Positions 8,001-15,524 of a stretch of DNA of 18,626 bases are shown in pieces. The notes under the pieces are model-generated. The model was not told the origin of the DNA, made no database searches, and was given only the letters and a program-made list of their open reading frames with translations. How positions within the stretch are numbered: position 1 is the first letter of the stretch; the number at the start of each line of letters is the position of its first letter. The translations under genes were made by a program, and so were the position numbers. The DNA comes from MGBC108787 sp964591225 (GTDB lineage: Bacteria > Bacillota_I > Bacilli_A > RF39 > UBA660). The stretch covers positions 1 to 18,626 of the forward strand of contig CAZQAO010000014.1 of assembly GCA_964591225.1 (NCBI GenBank). The letters are read 5' to 3'.

Positions 8001-11000
8001 ACAATAGAAGAATTTTTAATTTCAGCACTAGTTCTTGTATCTCCAAACATAATACCTGTACCATCAATAGAATTATTAGCAGCAATATCACTATTATAAA
8101 TATGAACATTATCTATCTTAATATTTGTTGCCGTATTAGCTAAAATACCACGAACATTACCACTTATTTTGGCATTTTCTAAAGTTAAATTTTTAATCGT
8201 TGTATTTGTTAAAGTTTTAAATAGTTGTTTGTCTAAATTATATATTTTATGATTATTACCATCAATAGTACCAGAATAAGTATCAAAATAAGAAATATCT
8301 TCTACATTAATTTTTCTAAAATCATAATCGTGAGTTAATGTAATATCTTCATTATTTTTAACTTGTTCTACTAACCGTTCAAATTCCCGAATTGGATTGG
8401 TTTCGTTACGATATTTACCATCTTTAAGTTCACCAAAATTAATTCGTAATTCATTAGTTTTATCACCATTTTGCGTTAAATATTCGCCGTCGACAATTAA
8501 GATTAACCAATTATCTTCTTCAATAGCTTTCTTTATTCTAGCATAAACTGATGGCGTATTTTCCATATGAATTAAAGCAAAGTAAGCTTTAACGTTTTGA
8601 TTTATTTCCTCTGCTGTAGTTTCTATTACTTCAATACTACGATCTTGTTCAGTTTTATATAATTCGATATCGGTAATCTTTTTTAATTCAATATTATTTT
8701 TATCTAAAGAAATTAATTCATCTAGTAATATTACATTTTCATGATAATTATCACTATTTTGCTTACTATCGATATCTAAATCATAACTAGCAGTTAATTG
8801 AATTGTATATCTTAATATACCTTCTTCTTTAGGTATCTCAATATTTTCTTTATAGACACCATTATATAATTCACGCTTATTTTCGTCAGTAATTAATAAG
8901 TGAGCATCTCCTATTAATGATTTATCAGAGTCTTTTAATTTAATTGTTATTTTTAATTTATCTTCTAAGTCTTCATATTTATAATCACTTATTTTAATCT
9001 TATCTTTTAATACTTCTAAGTTAAATTTATAAGATTCATCTAAAGTAACTTTCTTACCATTATCTAAGATTACATCACTGATAACTATTTCTTTTTTACC
9101 AGAATTAGTATAACCCTTTAATATTAATTCATAATGATCTTCAAATTTAGTTAATGGATATTCTTTATTATCGATAATTACTTTACTAGCACTTGTTTCT
9201 AATTTTTCATCGATTCCACTAACGTTAAATGATAGTTTAATATCTTCATTCTTTTTAAAATATTGATTATCATTTTTACTTATTACTTTACCATCAGTAA
9301 TATTAATATTTTGATAAATATTTTTAGGATATAAACCATATTTTACTTTTAATAATTCGCCATTTTGAATTGCGTTTTTATCTCCCGTAATATCATTTAA
9401 AGTATTAGTATCTAAGTCGTAGCTACCTTTAAATACTAAATCTAAATTAGTATCTTTAGGAATATTGTCAAATGTTACTTTATTATTACCTACATGGATT
9501 TCTTGCGTTTCATTATTTAATTCAATTGTACCATTAGTAAATTCATCTTCTTTAGCAGTTTTGTCTTCTACAACGTCAAAGTTGAAGGTTGCACTACCCT
9601 TTTCATAATCATCTGTAATTATTAAATTTTTAATTGTCGGAGCATCTTTTAACACATCGATAGTTATTTCTTTTGGAGTTACAGAATAGAATGCTTCTCT
9701 TTGATTATTAGATCTATTATTGGCTAATTGAACTCTAGTTGCTTTAAGTTTTAATATTCCCGCATCACTTGGAATGGTTACAACGGCTTTAGATTTCCAG
9801 CCACTTACAGGAGAAGCGATATAATTTAAACCATTAATGGTAATGCCATAAGCTCCTTGATAAATAGCTTGACCTTGTCTATTACCACTTTGGAATTTGG
9901 CAATCGCATCACTAACTTCAAGTTCAAAAGCTATTTGATAATTAGATTGGCCTTTGGTTGGGTATAAACCTTCATTACCTAAATTAGCATTATTATTATT
10001 TGTTATATATATATCTTTAATGTATATATCATTATCACTTCGAGTTAAAATTTCTTCTTCCCCTAAACTTTTATTAGTATAAACATATTGATCTGATAAG
10101 GCATAATTTCCTAAAACTTTAACAGTATAGAAGCCATCAGTATTACCATCATAAGATAAATTTAAACTAATAGTATCTTTATCTTTTAAATCGTCTTTAG
10201 ACAATTTCTCTTGAGAGACAAATTTTCCAGTGGAATCAACTAAAGCAACATTTAAACTAGCAATGGTTTGATCAGCATCGACAACTTTAAAAGTTGTTTT
10301 TATCTCTTTATTAGCACTATTATCACTAATTTTTAAATCTTTAATCCGTGGTGATTCTTTTAAAACGGTATAGGTTAATTTATTAGATTTATAATCATCA
10401 CCATTTTGAAACATTTTTAAAGTATCAAGAGTAATAGAATTAAGGGTAATAGTATGTTTTCCGGGCGTAACACTAGCATTGATTAAATCAATTTCATAAC
10501 TATCTTCATTATTTTGAGTTACGTTATATTCTAATTCTTCCCCATTATCATTTTTGATTTTTGCAAATTCAACATTAGCTTTTTTAACATTAGTACTTTT
10601 GAAAGTTAAGACTGGTTTTTCCCCTGGATGCACTTCATCAGTTATACCAATATCATTTAAAACAAAATCGTAGTCACCACCAATAACAAAGTCATGTTCT
10701 AACATTTTTTCATTATTATAATGGTGTTTATCATCATTTTCATTACTATCAAGATTATAACTTCCTACTACTTCGAGAATATATTTTTCATCTTCTTTAA
10801 CAGGAATATCAGTTATTTTATTAACTTTTTGTAATTTCTCACTTTTAATAGATTTACCACTTTTATCATAAACATTGATATTTCCCTCAATAAAAGCTTC
10901 GTCTTTATCAACTAATTCAAAAGTTAGTGTACCATTTTCATCATCTAAATCAAGTTTATTAATATAAGGAGTAGATTTTAAAACTTCTCTTTTAAATTTA

Positions 11001-12325
11001 TATTTAAATGGTATCTCTTGCCGATTACTTAAAATAACATTAGTTATTTCAATTTCTAATTTACCGGCGATATCATTAGTACCAAGATTTACTGAATAAA
11101 CGCCATCATCTAATATTGCATCATAATATTTATTATCTATTTTTACTTTAGTAATATATAAATCTTTTGGAGTAATATCAGCTTTAAAACGTAAAACTAC
11201 TTCACTACCATTGGCAAAATAGATATTTTCGTTAGATATTTCACTTAATTCAACTTTACTTTGTTTATTGACATCATGTACAGTATGACCAGCATCATCA
11301 ATATCTACATTACCATCGCCATTAGTATCAGGTTTACTTGGCTTGTTACTACTGCTATCTAAAAAATCAACGGTATGGGAATTACTTTCTTCCGTATTAC
11401 TTTCGCTATCATTATTACTTGGATTATCAAGGGTATCAGTTTGGTCTTGTTTAGAACTTTCCTTATTTTCTGAATCTTTATGATCTTCACTAGATGTATT
11501 AACACCCTCTTTGACCGAATCAATATTAATTAAATATTCAATAATTTCTTTGGCATCATTATAAGTATGTTCGCCATCTTTATTAACATCATTTCTTCGA
11601 TAACTAGCACTAGATAGTAAGACAACTAATAATAAAGCGATAACATCTAATATAAGGAAACAATAAAAATTTTTCTTCTTTTTAGGATATTTAATTTTAA
11701 AAATAATAGTAATAGCTACTAGCACGACAAATAAACCAATCGTAGTATAGATAATTGGTTTCATGGCTAAGGTAGTCGTAGTTTTATGTTCTTCATCCGC
11801 AAATATTTTATTTTCTGTATAGTTAGGTATGGCTTCTCCTTCTTTAGCATCACGAGTGACATTCATTTTAAGAGTAGACACCGGATAGGTAATTTTGCCC
11901 TCACCATAAGAAGCCGTAATATTGGTAAGAGCTACATTAGTATCGCCGACATTGGTATCTTCTTTAACCCGCAAACGAATGGCAAATAAATTATCAGTTA
12001 TTTCTCCCGATTGGTTAATAACACCAAATTTATTATTTTGGGCATTATAAGTAACGTCGACTGAATTATCGCTCGAAAAATCTTCATCAGCGATCTTTTC
12101 AAAAACATTTTCATCATACTTTAACGTCGCGATTAACGCATAAGCTTTGGCATCATCAGGTAAAGATGCCCGAATCGTAATTTCATCGCCAGCCACTAAA
12201 TCAGTTTGGCTAGTTTCTAGAGTAATTTGTTTGGAATTACCCTTAGCAAAGACATTAGGTGTTAAGAAAGTGAAAACAGTCATTAAAATTGTCAAAATTC
12301 CTTTGGCTAATTTTGATTTTTTCAT
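5010..12325 (-). CDS. Giant surface zinc metalloprotease, M26 (IgA1 protease/ZmpB-like)
   Basis: At least 2403 residues are readable before the gap. Order: signal peptide (1-27, VFA before KG); cohesin-like beta-sandwich (about 32-157); two membrane segments (190-211, 219-240) around a KKKK loop; dockerin-like loops DVNKDG (246-251) and DTNGDGNVDIDD (333-344) separated by a Ser/Asp-rich linker; four repeat modules (448 to about 1240); a GLUG/beta-helix region (about 1345-1540); then the M26 catalytic region. The zinc site HESAH (2115-2119) is followed by Glu2139, the spacing seen in streptococcal IgA1 proteases and ZmpB, and NNGRR after it matches their NGRR. The landmarks AYIISG and YTKLKR also align with ZmpB as I recall it. 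I see no LPXTG. The ATG at 12325 has GGAGGT at 12341-12336; earlier in-frame ATGs lie upstream of that site. The C-terminus is in the gap, with the stop probably TAA at 5016-5014 or 5012-5010. The substrate is unknown: IgA, mucin or another host protein are possible. Confidence 0.85.
5017..5116. other. Assembly gap of exactly 100 N
   Basis: The run of exactly 100 N is the conventional placeholder for a scaffold gap of unknown length, so the reading frame and distance across it have no meaning. It removes the C-terminal end of the giant protease gene. Any translation that reads through it, including a tail ending at 4907, is artificial. Confidence 0.95.
7708..8293 (-). repeat. GLUG-type / beta-helix repeats in the M26 protease
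   Basis: Residues about 1345-1540 contain SGTIDGNNHKIYNL, LTLENAKISG, RTGGFIGFAY, AIGGIVGEV and AKAGILGYT. These short Gly-Ile/Leu-Gly rungs alternate with N/S-rich strands and are typical of GLUG repeats and right-handed beta-helices. The same element precedes the catalytic part of streptococcal M26 proteases, which supports the family assignment. Confidence 0.75.
8608..10984 (-). repeat. Four tandem ~210-235-residue modules in the M26 protease
   Basis: Within the protease the signature VLK-x-x-P-x-I-x-x-L occurs at residues 448, 654 and 891, with a weaker copy (VLKDKIKISDY) at 1105. Each copy is followed 70-85 residues later by a G/A-S/N-Y-x-L motif (521, 739, 967, 1179), mostly GSYxLD. 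Spacings are about 206, 237 and 214 residues. Each unit appears to hold two beta-sandwich domains. The copies have diverged well in sequence, so this is an old protein-level duplication rather than a DNA-level tandem repeat. Confidence 0.75.
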
Positions 12326-12335
12326 TTTTTTAAAT

Positions 12336-12389
12336 ACCTCCATAAAAGTTATACATGTATAATATCTCATAATTTTAGGCCTTTTTCAA
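12336..12389 (-). promoter_or_regulatory. Candidate promoter, 14-bp palindrome and RBS of the M26 gene
   Basis: On the minus strand a possible -35 TTGAAA (12389-12384) and -10 TATTAT (12364-12359) are separated by 19 bases, which is longer than ideal. A perfect palindrome, TTATACATGTATAA (12349-12362), overlaps the -10 and sits where a repressor would block initiation. GGAGGT (12341-12336) follows, ten bases before the ATG. The palindrome and RBS are certain as sequence; the promoter is tentative. The remaining intergenic part, 12390-12485, holds nothing else I can identify. Confidence 0.4.
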
Positions 12390-12485
12390 GTCCTTTTTAA
12401 ACATTATAGACATTTTATTATCATAAAAGCCAGTTCGATAATATATTATATTCTGTTAATTAAGATTTGCTATGCTTTTTGGCCC

Positions 12486-12516
12486 AAAAAAATTCCCTAT
12501 TAAATAAGGGAAATTT
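12486..12516 (-). terminator. Terminator after the thioredoxin-like lipoprotein gene
   Basis: TTCCC and GGGAA arms extend by AAA/TTT pairs past a single bulged base, around an A/T loop. On the minus strand the hairpin ends in a run of seven T (12492-12486). The plus strand also has a T-run (12518-12526), so the element may work both ways. It lies 17 bases after the lipoprotein stop codon. Confidence 0.65.
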
Positions 12517-12532
12517 GTTTTTTTTTAATGAA

Positions 12533-13228
12533 TTACTTGGAACTAAAAAATTCTTGAAATTGACTCTCTTCATCTTTTAATATTTCTTTTGTTAATTTGG
12601 CACGAGCATCTTTTTGGTGACTAGAAATAGCTGAAGTAAGTTTTAAGGCCTCACCCTCAGAAACATAGATGAAATTAGGAGCCATGATTCTTTTTTCACC
12701 CACTTTAACTTTTTTACCATCTTTATTAGTTAATGTGTAATCACTTAATACTTTATCAAAAGCTTTTAATAATTCTTCATAACTATCAGTTCCTGCTGTA
12801 ACAAGTTTTGGTTTACCATTTTCATCCAATTCATAAGTATCTCTTAATATTTCTTTGTGGTCGCCATCCCAAATATCAACATAATAAATCGTAGCAATAT
12901 TTTTTTCTTTAGCAACTTTAATAGCTGTTTCTATCACACTACGACACCAAGGACAATAAGAGGAACCAAAATAAACATAAAACGTTTCTTTATTTTTAAT
13001 CTTCGTAACAATATCTTCGGGTGTCGCATAGACAAACGGATTTTCTTGATCGATAGATAACGAACGATGTTCTTTACCAGCATCATTTACTACTCCATTT
13101 AAAGATTCGTATTCTTCTTTAAATTTTACTTTATCACTATCAGTATTATTTTTCGCCCCGATACTACATCCTGCTAAACAAATAATTAGTACAAACATAA
13201 TTCCTAAAGTAAATATAACATTCTTCAT
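12533..13228 (-). CDS. Thioredoxin-fold lipoprotein with CPWC active site
   Basis: This 231-residue protein is predicted to be a lipid-anchored thiol-disulfide oxidoreductase on the outer face of the membrane. The N-terminus is a lipoprotein signal with lipobox LAGC, placing the lipidated Cys at 21. The thioredoxin-like domain begins near residue 70 and contains FGSSYCPWC, with active-site cysteines 92 and 95. The conserved cis-proline position is Pro184 (IMAP). A long insert between these two elements (about 120-180) makes it larger than a classical thioredoxin. CPWC suggests a reductase or isomerase rather than a strong oxidase, but this is only indicative. The ATG start is preceded by AGGAG. 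It follows the membrane-bound regulator gene, whose outer domain has five cysteines, and is separated from it by a 94-base spacer with operator-like repeats. No partner such as CcdA is visible. Confidence 0.82.
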   Translation of the reverse strand: MKNVIFTLGIMFVLIICLAGCSIGAKNNTDSDKVKFKEEYESLNGVVNDAGKEHRSLSIDQENPFVYATPEDIVTKIKNKETFYVYFGSSYCPWCRSVIETAIKVAKEKNIATIYYVDIWDGDHKEILRDTYELDENGKPKLVTAGTDSYEELLKAFDKVLSDYTLTNKDGKKVKVGEKRIMAPNFIYVSEGEALKLTSAISSHQKDARAKLTKEILKDEESQFQEFFSSK

Positions 13229-13252
13229 TAAAACTTCTCCTCTTTCTAAGTA

Positions 13253-13258
13253 ATCATA
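13253..13258 (-). promoter_or_regulatory. Candidate -10 element of the lipoprotein gene
   Basis: TATGAT on the minus strand matches five of six consensus bases and lies 25 bases before the ATG. Any -35 at normal spacing is poor (TAGTTA), so the promoter would need an activator or be weak. The gene may also be transcribed from upstream through the regulator gene. Confidence 0.3.
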
Positions 13259-13292
13259 CCTAATTTAAGCATTTATAACTAGCAAGTAATGG

Positions 13293-13317
13293 TTGAAAAT
13301 TCTCAACTTTAAGTTGA
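13293..13317. promoter_or_regulatory. Operator-like cluster of alternating TTGA/TCAA half-sites
   Basis: TTGA (13293-13296), TCAA (13303-13306) and TTGA (13314-13317) alternate at steps of 10 and 11 bases, about one helical turn. The first pair makes an imperfect 14-bp palindrome with one mismatched pair. The second makes a 15-base inverted repeat, TCAACTT with AAGTTGA around a central base. There is no T-run to make it a terminator. It lies just after the stop of the XRE-type regulator gene and about 35 bases upstream of the candidate -10 of the next gene, so it could be a regulator binding site. Confidence 0.4.
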
Positions 13318-13322
13318 ATCTA

Positions 13323-14021
13323 TTATTTACAATTCTCTTCTAATTTCAAAGGAATAGAATAAAAAGTAGTTTGGTTTTCTTCGTCAGTCGCTTTAATTTC
13401 TAATGACAAAGCATTTTCTTTATACATCTTACAACTGGTAGAATAATGATCGACATGAAATCTTACTTTTTTTAAAAATTCTTCTAAAGTAATTTCTTTT
13501 TCATTATATTTATAACTATCAATTACTTTTTTCGTGGTACCGGCAGTTTCATAAAAACTACATTCAATTTCTTTATACTTAGTTTGATTTTCTTCACCAC
13601 AATAAGTTACATTAGAAATATAAATAGAAGTTTTATTAGTATCATAAGCAATACTACCAGTTAGTTCAAAATTATCACAAGTTGTTTCTAGGGTTTTAAA
13701 TTGAAAAGTATCATTAGGTTTTTCTTTTTGAAAAATTAAAAAGGCTCCTAAACTCAGAATAACTATAACTAAAATAATAATTATGATAATATAAATTTTA
13801 TTTTTATTATTTATTTTTTTATCAATCAATAATTCATTGATATCTTTATTATAATCTTTACAAATTTCTTTGAGGATGGAAATATCTGGCATATTTTTAC
13901 CATTTTCCCATTTACTAACGGCTTGATAAGTAACTCCATATTTTTCCCCAAATTTTTCTTGGCTTAAATTGTCTTTAGTTCTAATTTCTTTAATAAACTT
14001 ACCAATTTTTTCTTGATCCAT
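13323..14021 (-). CDS. Membrane-anchored XRE-family regulator with Cys-rich outer domain
   Basis: This 232-residue protein starts with a Cro/C1-type helix-turn-helix (residues about 7-62; LSQEKFGEKYGVTYQAVSKW carries the recognition helix), as in many Bacillota one-component regulators. A single strong membrane segment follows at 76-97 (poly-Ile), then about 135 residues predicted to be outside the cell. That outer part contains five cysteines (115, 141, 154, 197, 231), whereas the cytoplasmic part has only one. This suggests disulfides or redox or ligand sensing across the membrane, an inference. The ATG start has AAAGGTG upstream. It follows the DUF1287 gene by 17 bases and precedes the thioredoxin-like lipoprotein gene, which may be its target or partner. 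Confidence 0.8.
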   Translation of the reverse strand: MDQEKIGKFIKEIRTKDNLSQEKFGEKYGVTYQAVSKWENGKNMPDISILKEICKDYNKDINELLIDKKINNKNKIYIIIIIILVIVILSLGAFLIFQKEKPNDTFQFKTLETTCDNFELTGSIAYDTNKTSIYISNVTYCGEENQTKYKEIECSFYETAGTTKKVIDSYKYNEKEITLEEFLKKVRFHVDHYSTSCKMYKENALSLEIKATDEENQTTFYSIPLKLEENCK

Positions 14022-14038
14022 ACTGCACCTTTTTCTTT

Positions 14039-14680
14039 TTAACTTATTCGATAATGACCGACAATATTTTTATTGACACTTAATATATCTTCTTCATAGT
14101 TATGTTGATAAGGACTTCGATGATGAATGACAAAAGGAATTCCTTTTTTATTTCTATTTGAGGAAACAATACCAATATGTTTGGTAAAGACCACAATATC
14201 TCCACCCTGCCACTCTTTAATTTCCCTGGGATTTTTCGTTAAACTAATAGCATGACGATCAAAATATATTTTTAAATTATTTACTCTACGAAAATCAATA
14301 TTTTTATCAATAGTAGTTATTTTATAAAGATCTGGGTTATTTTTGATATCTTCATTAACTAAATCGCGTAAATTATAACCGGCCCCTAGTAAACCAAAGG
14401 CAACAACATCAGTACAAACTCCATAGTTATCACTTGGATATCCCGATTCATAATATTTACTTTTATATTTAGGTTTAGTAGCTACATAATCTTTCGCACT
14501 AGTTAAAATATCAGTTTGGTCATCAATGCCATCTTGATCATAGTCTACCTTACTTTGATAAGTGGCAATTTGAAAATCAGAATTACTAAATTTCTTGGGG
14601 GAAATAAAATATAAAGAAACAAGGAAAATGATAATGCCGAAAATAATACCAATAAAAATAAACTTATTCTTCCACTTCAA
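14039..14680 (-). CDS. DUF1287 protein, putative NlpC/P60-like cysteine hydrolase
   Basis: This 213-residue protein has an N-terminal membrane anchor (about 8-27) and then an extracytoplasmic DUF1287 domain. Family marks are DYDQDGIDDQTDIL (46-59, an Asp-rich calcium-loop-like stretch), YPSDNYGVCTDVV with the likely nucleophile Cys89, NIDFRRVNNL (127-136), GGDIVVF and KHIGIV with the likely catalytic His168, and a final VGHYR. The fold family resembles NlpC/P60 amidases, so cell wall or amide hydrolysis outside the membrane is likely but unproven. The only start that keeps the membrane anchor is TTG at 14680-14678, which overlaps the metal-binding gene by 17 bases and lacks a strong ribosome binding site. 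Translation is therefore probably coupled to the upstream gene. Confidence 0.82.
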   Translation of the reverse strand: MKWKNKFIFIGIIFGIIIFLVSLYFISPKKFSNSDFQIATYQSKVDYDQDGIDDQTDILTSAKDYVATKPKYKSKYYESGYPSDNYGVCTDVVAFGLLGAGYNLRDLVNEDIKNNPDLYKITTIDKNIDFRRVNNLKIYFDRHAISLTKNPREIKEWQGGDIVVFTKHIGIVSSNRNKKGIPFVIHHRSPYQHNYEEDILSVNKNIVGHYRIS

Positions 14681-14894
14681 AATCTAAATCTTCAATCTTT
14701 TTGAAAATAACATCTTGGACATTCTCCTTACTTGAATCTAATAAACAAACTTTTACTTCGCCTTTTTTATAGTCAGCTTGAACATCTTCTACTTCCGGAA
14801 TAGTTGCTAAAGATTTTTTTAATCTTTCTTCACAACCAGCACAAACCATTCCTTTGACATGCAATTTCATCTCTTTCATTTTAGATTTACTCAC
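14664..14894 (-). CDS. CopZ-like HMA heavy-metal-binding protein
   Basis: This 76-residue cytoplasmic protein is a single heavy-metal-associated domain with the beta-alpha-beta-beta-alpha-beta pattern. Its metal site is GMVCAGC, with Cys18 and Cys21, preceded by the typical MKLHVKG strand. Proteins of this kind carry Cu(I) or a similar metal to P-type ATPases or repressors. The longest start is GTG at 14894, six bases after queH. An ATG at 14879 with AGGGTGA upstream is an equally good choice and would remove five residues. No copper ATPase, CopY or CsoR lies in the window, so the partner is unknown. The family call is firm; copper specificity is assumed from the motif. Confidence 0.85.
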   Translation of the reverse strand: MSKSKMKEMKLHVKGMVCAGCEERLKKSLATIPEVEDVQADYKKGEVKVCLLDSSKENVQDVIFKKIEDLDFEVEE

Positions 14895-14900
14895 CCTTCC

Positions 14901-15524
14901 TTATTTTATAACATTCTTGCCATACAAACAACCACAATAATCTTGGCGATACAGTTGATACTGATTAGATAACTCAATACTTTTCTTATAACCATCTTGT
15001 TTTTTAAAATCTGAAACTAAAAATAAAACTGGATAAGACGGATTTTCTTTTAAATTCTTTTGTTCTAAAAATAAACCAATTTCATTAATTACTTCACTAT
15101 TTTTATAAGGACTAACAGTTAAAGTCGTTCCAAAATAATCGAACCCATGTTGACAAGCCGCTTCTAAAGTTTTTTCTAATCGTAAATAATAACACTTATG
15201 ACACCTAGCACCACCTTCGGGTTCATTTTCTAGTCCTTGACATATTTTTTGAAATTTAGCATTTTCGTAATCACTATCTAAGATAGTTATTTCGGGAGCA
15301 AATAAATTTAAAAAACGTTTTTGTTCCTTCTTTCTTTTTACATACTCCTCATAAGGCTCAATATTCGGATTATAATAAAAAATAGTGATATTAAAATAAG
15401 GCCGTAACCTACTAATAACACTCGAAGAACAAGGGGCACAACAACTATGAAGTAATAAAGTTTTCTTATCTTTAAACTTAGCTATTTCTTGTTGCATTAA
15501 TAGATCATAATTCTTTTTCATCAT
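14901..15524 (-). CDS. queH: Epoxyqueuosine reductase QueH
   Basis: QueH (former DUF208) performs the last step of queuosine synthesis in tRNA, reducing epoxyqueuosine to queuosine. It is an unrelated substitute for QueG. The cysteines known to hold the iron-sulfur cluster and extra metal are present: HSCCAPC with Cys28, Cys29 and Cys32, RCHKC with Cys108 and Cys111, and a C-terminal DYCGC. I chose ATG 15524-15522, which gives 207 residues with GAGG nine bases upstream. The adjacent ATG at 15521 is equivalent, and a longer reading from 15590 only adds out-of-family residues inside ftsQ. The gene overlaps the end of ftsQ by 20 bases. Its place directly after division genes probably reflects shared transcription rather than shared function. 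Confidence 0.93.
   Translation of the reverse strand: MMKKNYDLLMQQEIAKFKDKKTLLLHSCCAPCSSSVISRLRPYFNITIFYYNPNIEPYEEYVKRKKEQKRFLNLFAPEITILDSDYENAKFQKICQGLENEPEGGARCHKCYYLRLEKTLEAACQHGFDYFGTTLTVSPYKNSEVINEIGLFLEQKNLKENPSYPVLFLVSDFKKQDGYKKSIELSNQYQLYRQDYCGCLYGKNVIK

Noticed and set aside
5117..12325. Assignment to peptidase M60 (enhancin-like) because of the HEXXH motif and mucosal setting
   Set aside because: The Glu 20 residues after the second His, the NGRR stretch and the beta-helix region upstream fit M26 better.
12303..12370. Earlier ATG starts of the protease gene at 12370 and 12343
   Set aside because: They lie upstream of the GGAGGT site, overlap the palindrome or candidate promoter, and add residues before a clean signal peptide.
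11786..13060. Three plus-strand open frames (11786-11989, 12147-12362, 12857-13060)
   Set aside because: All are antisense to well-supported genes or their leaders, and none has domain content or a good start site.
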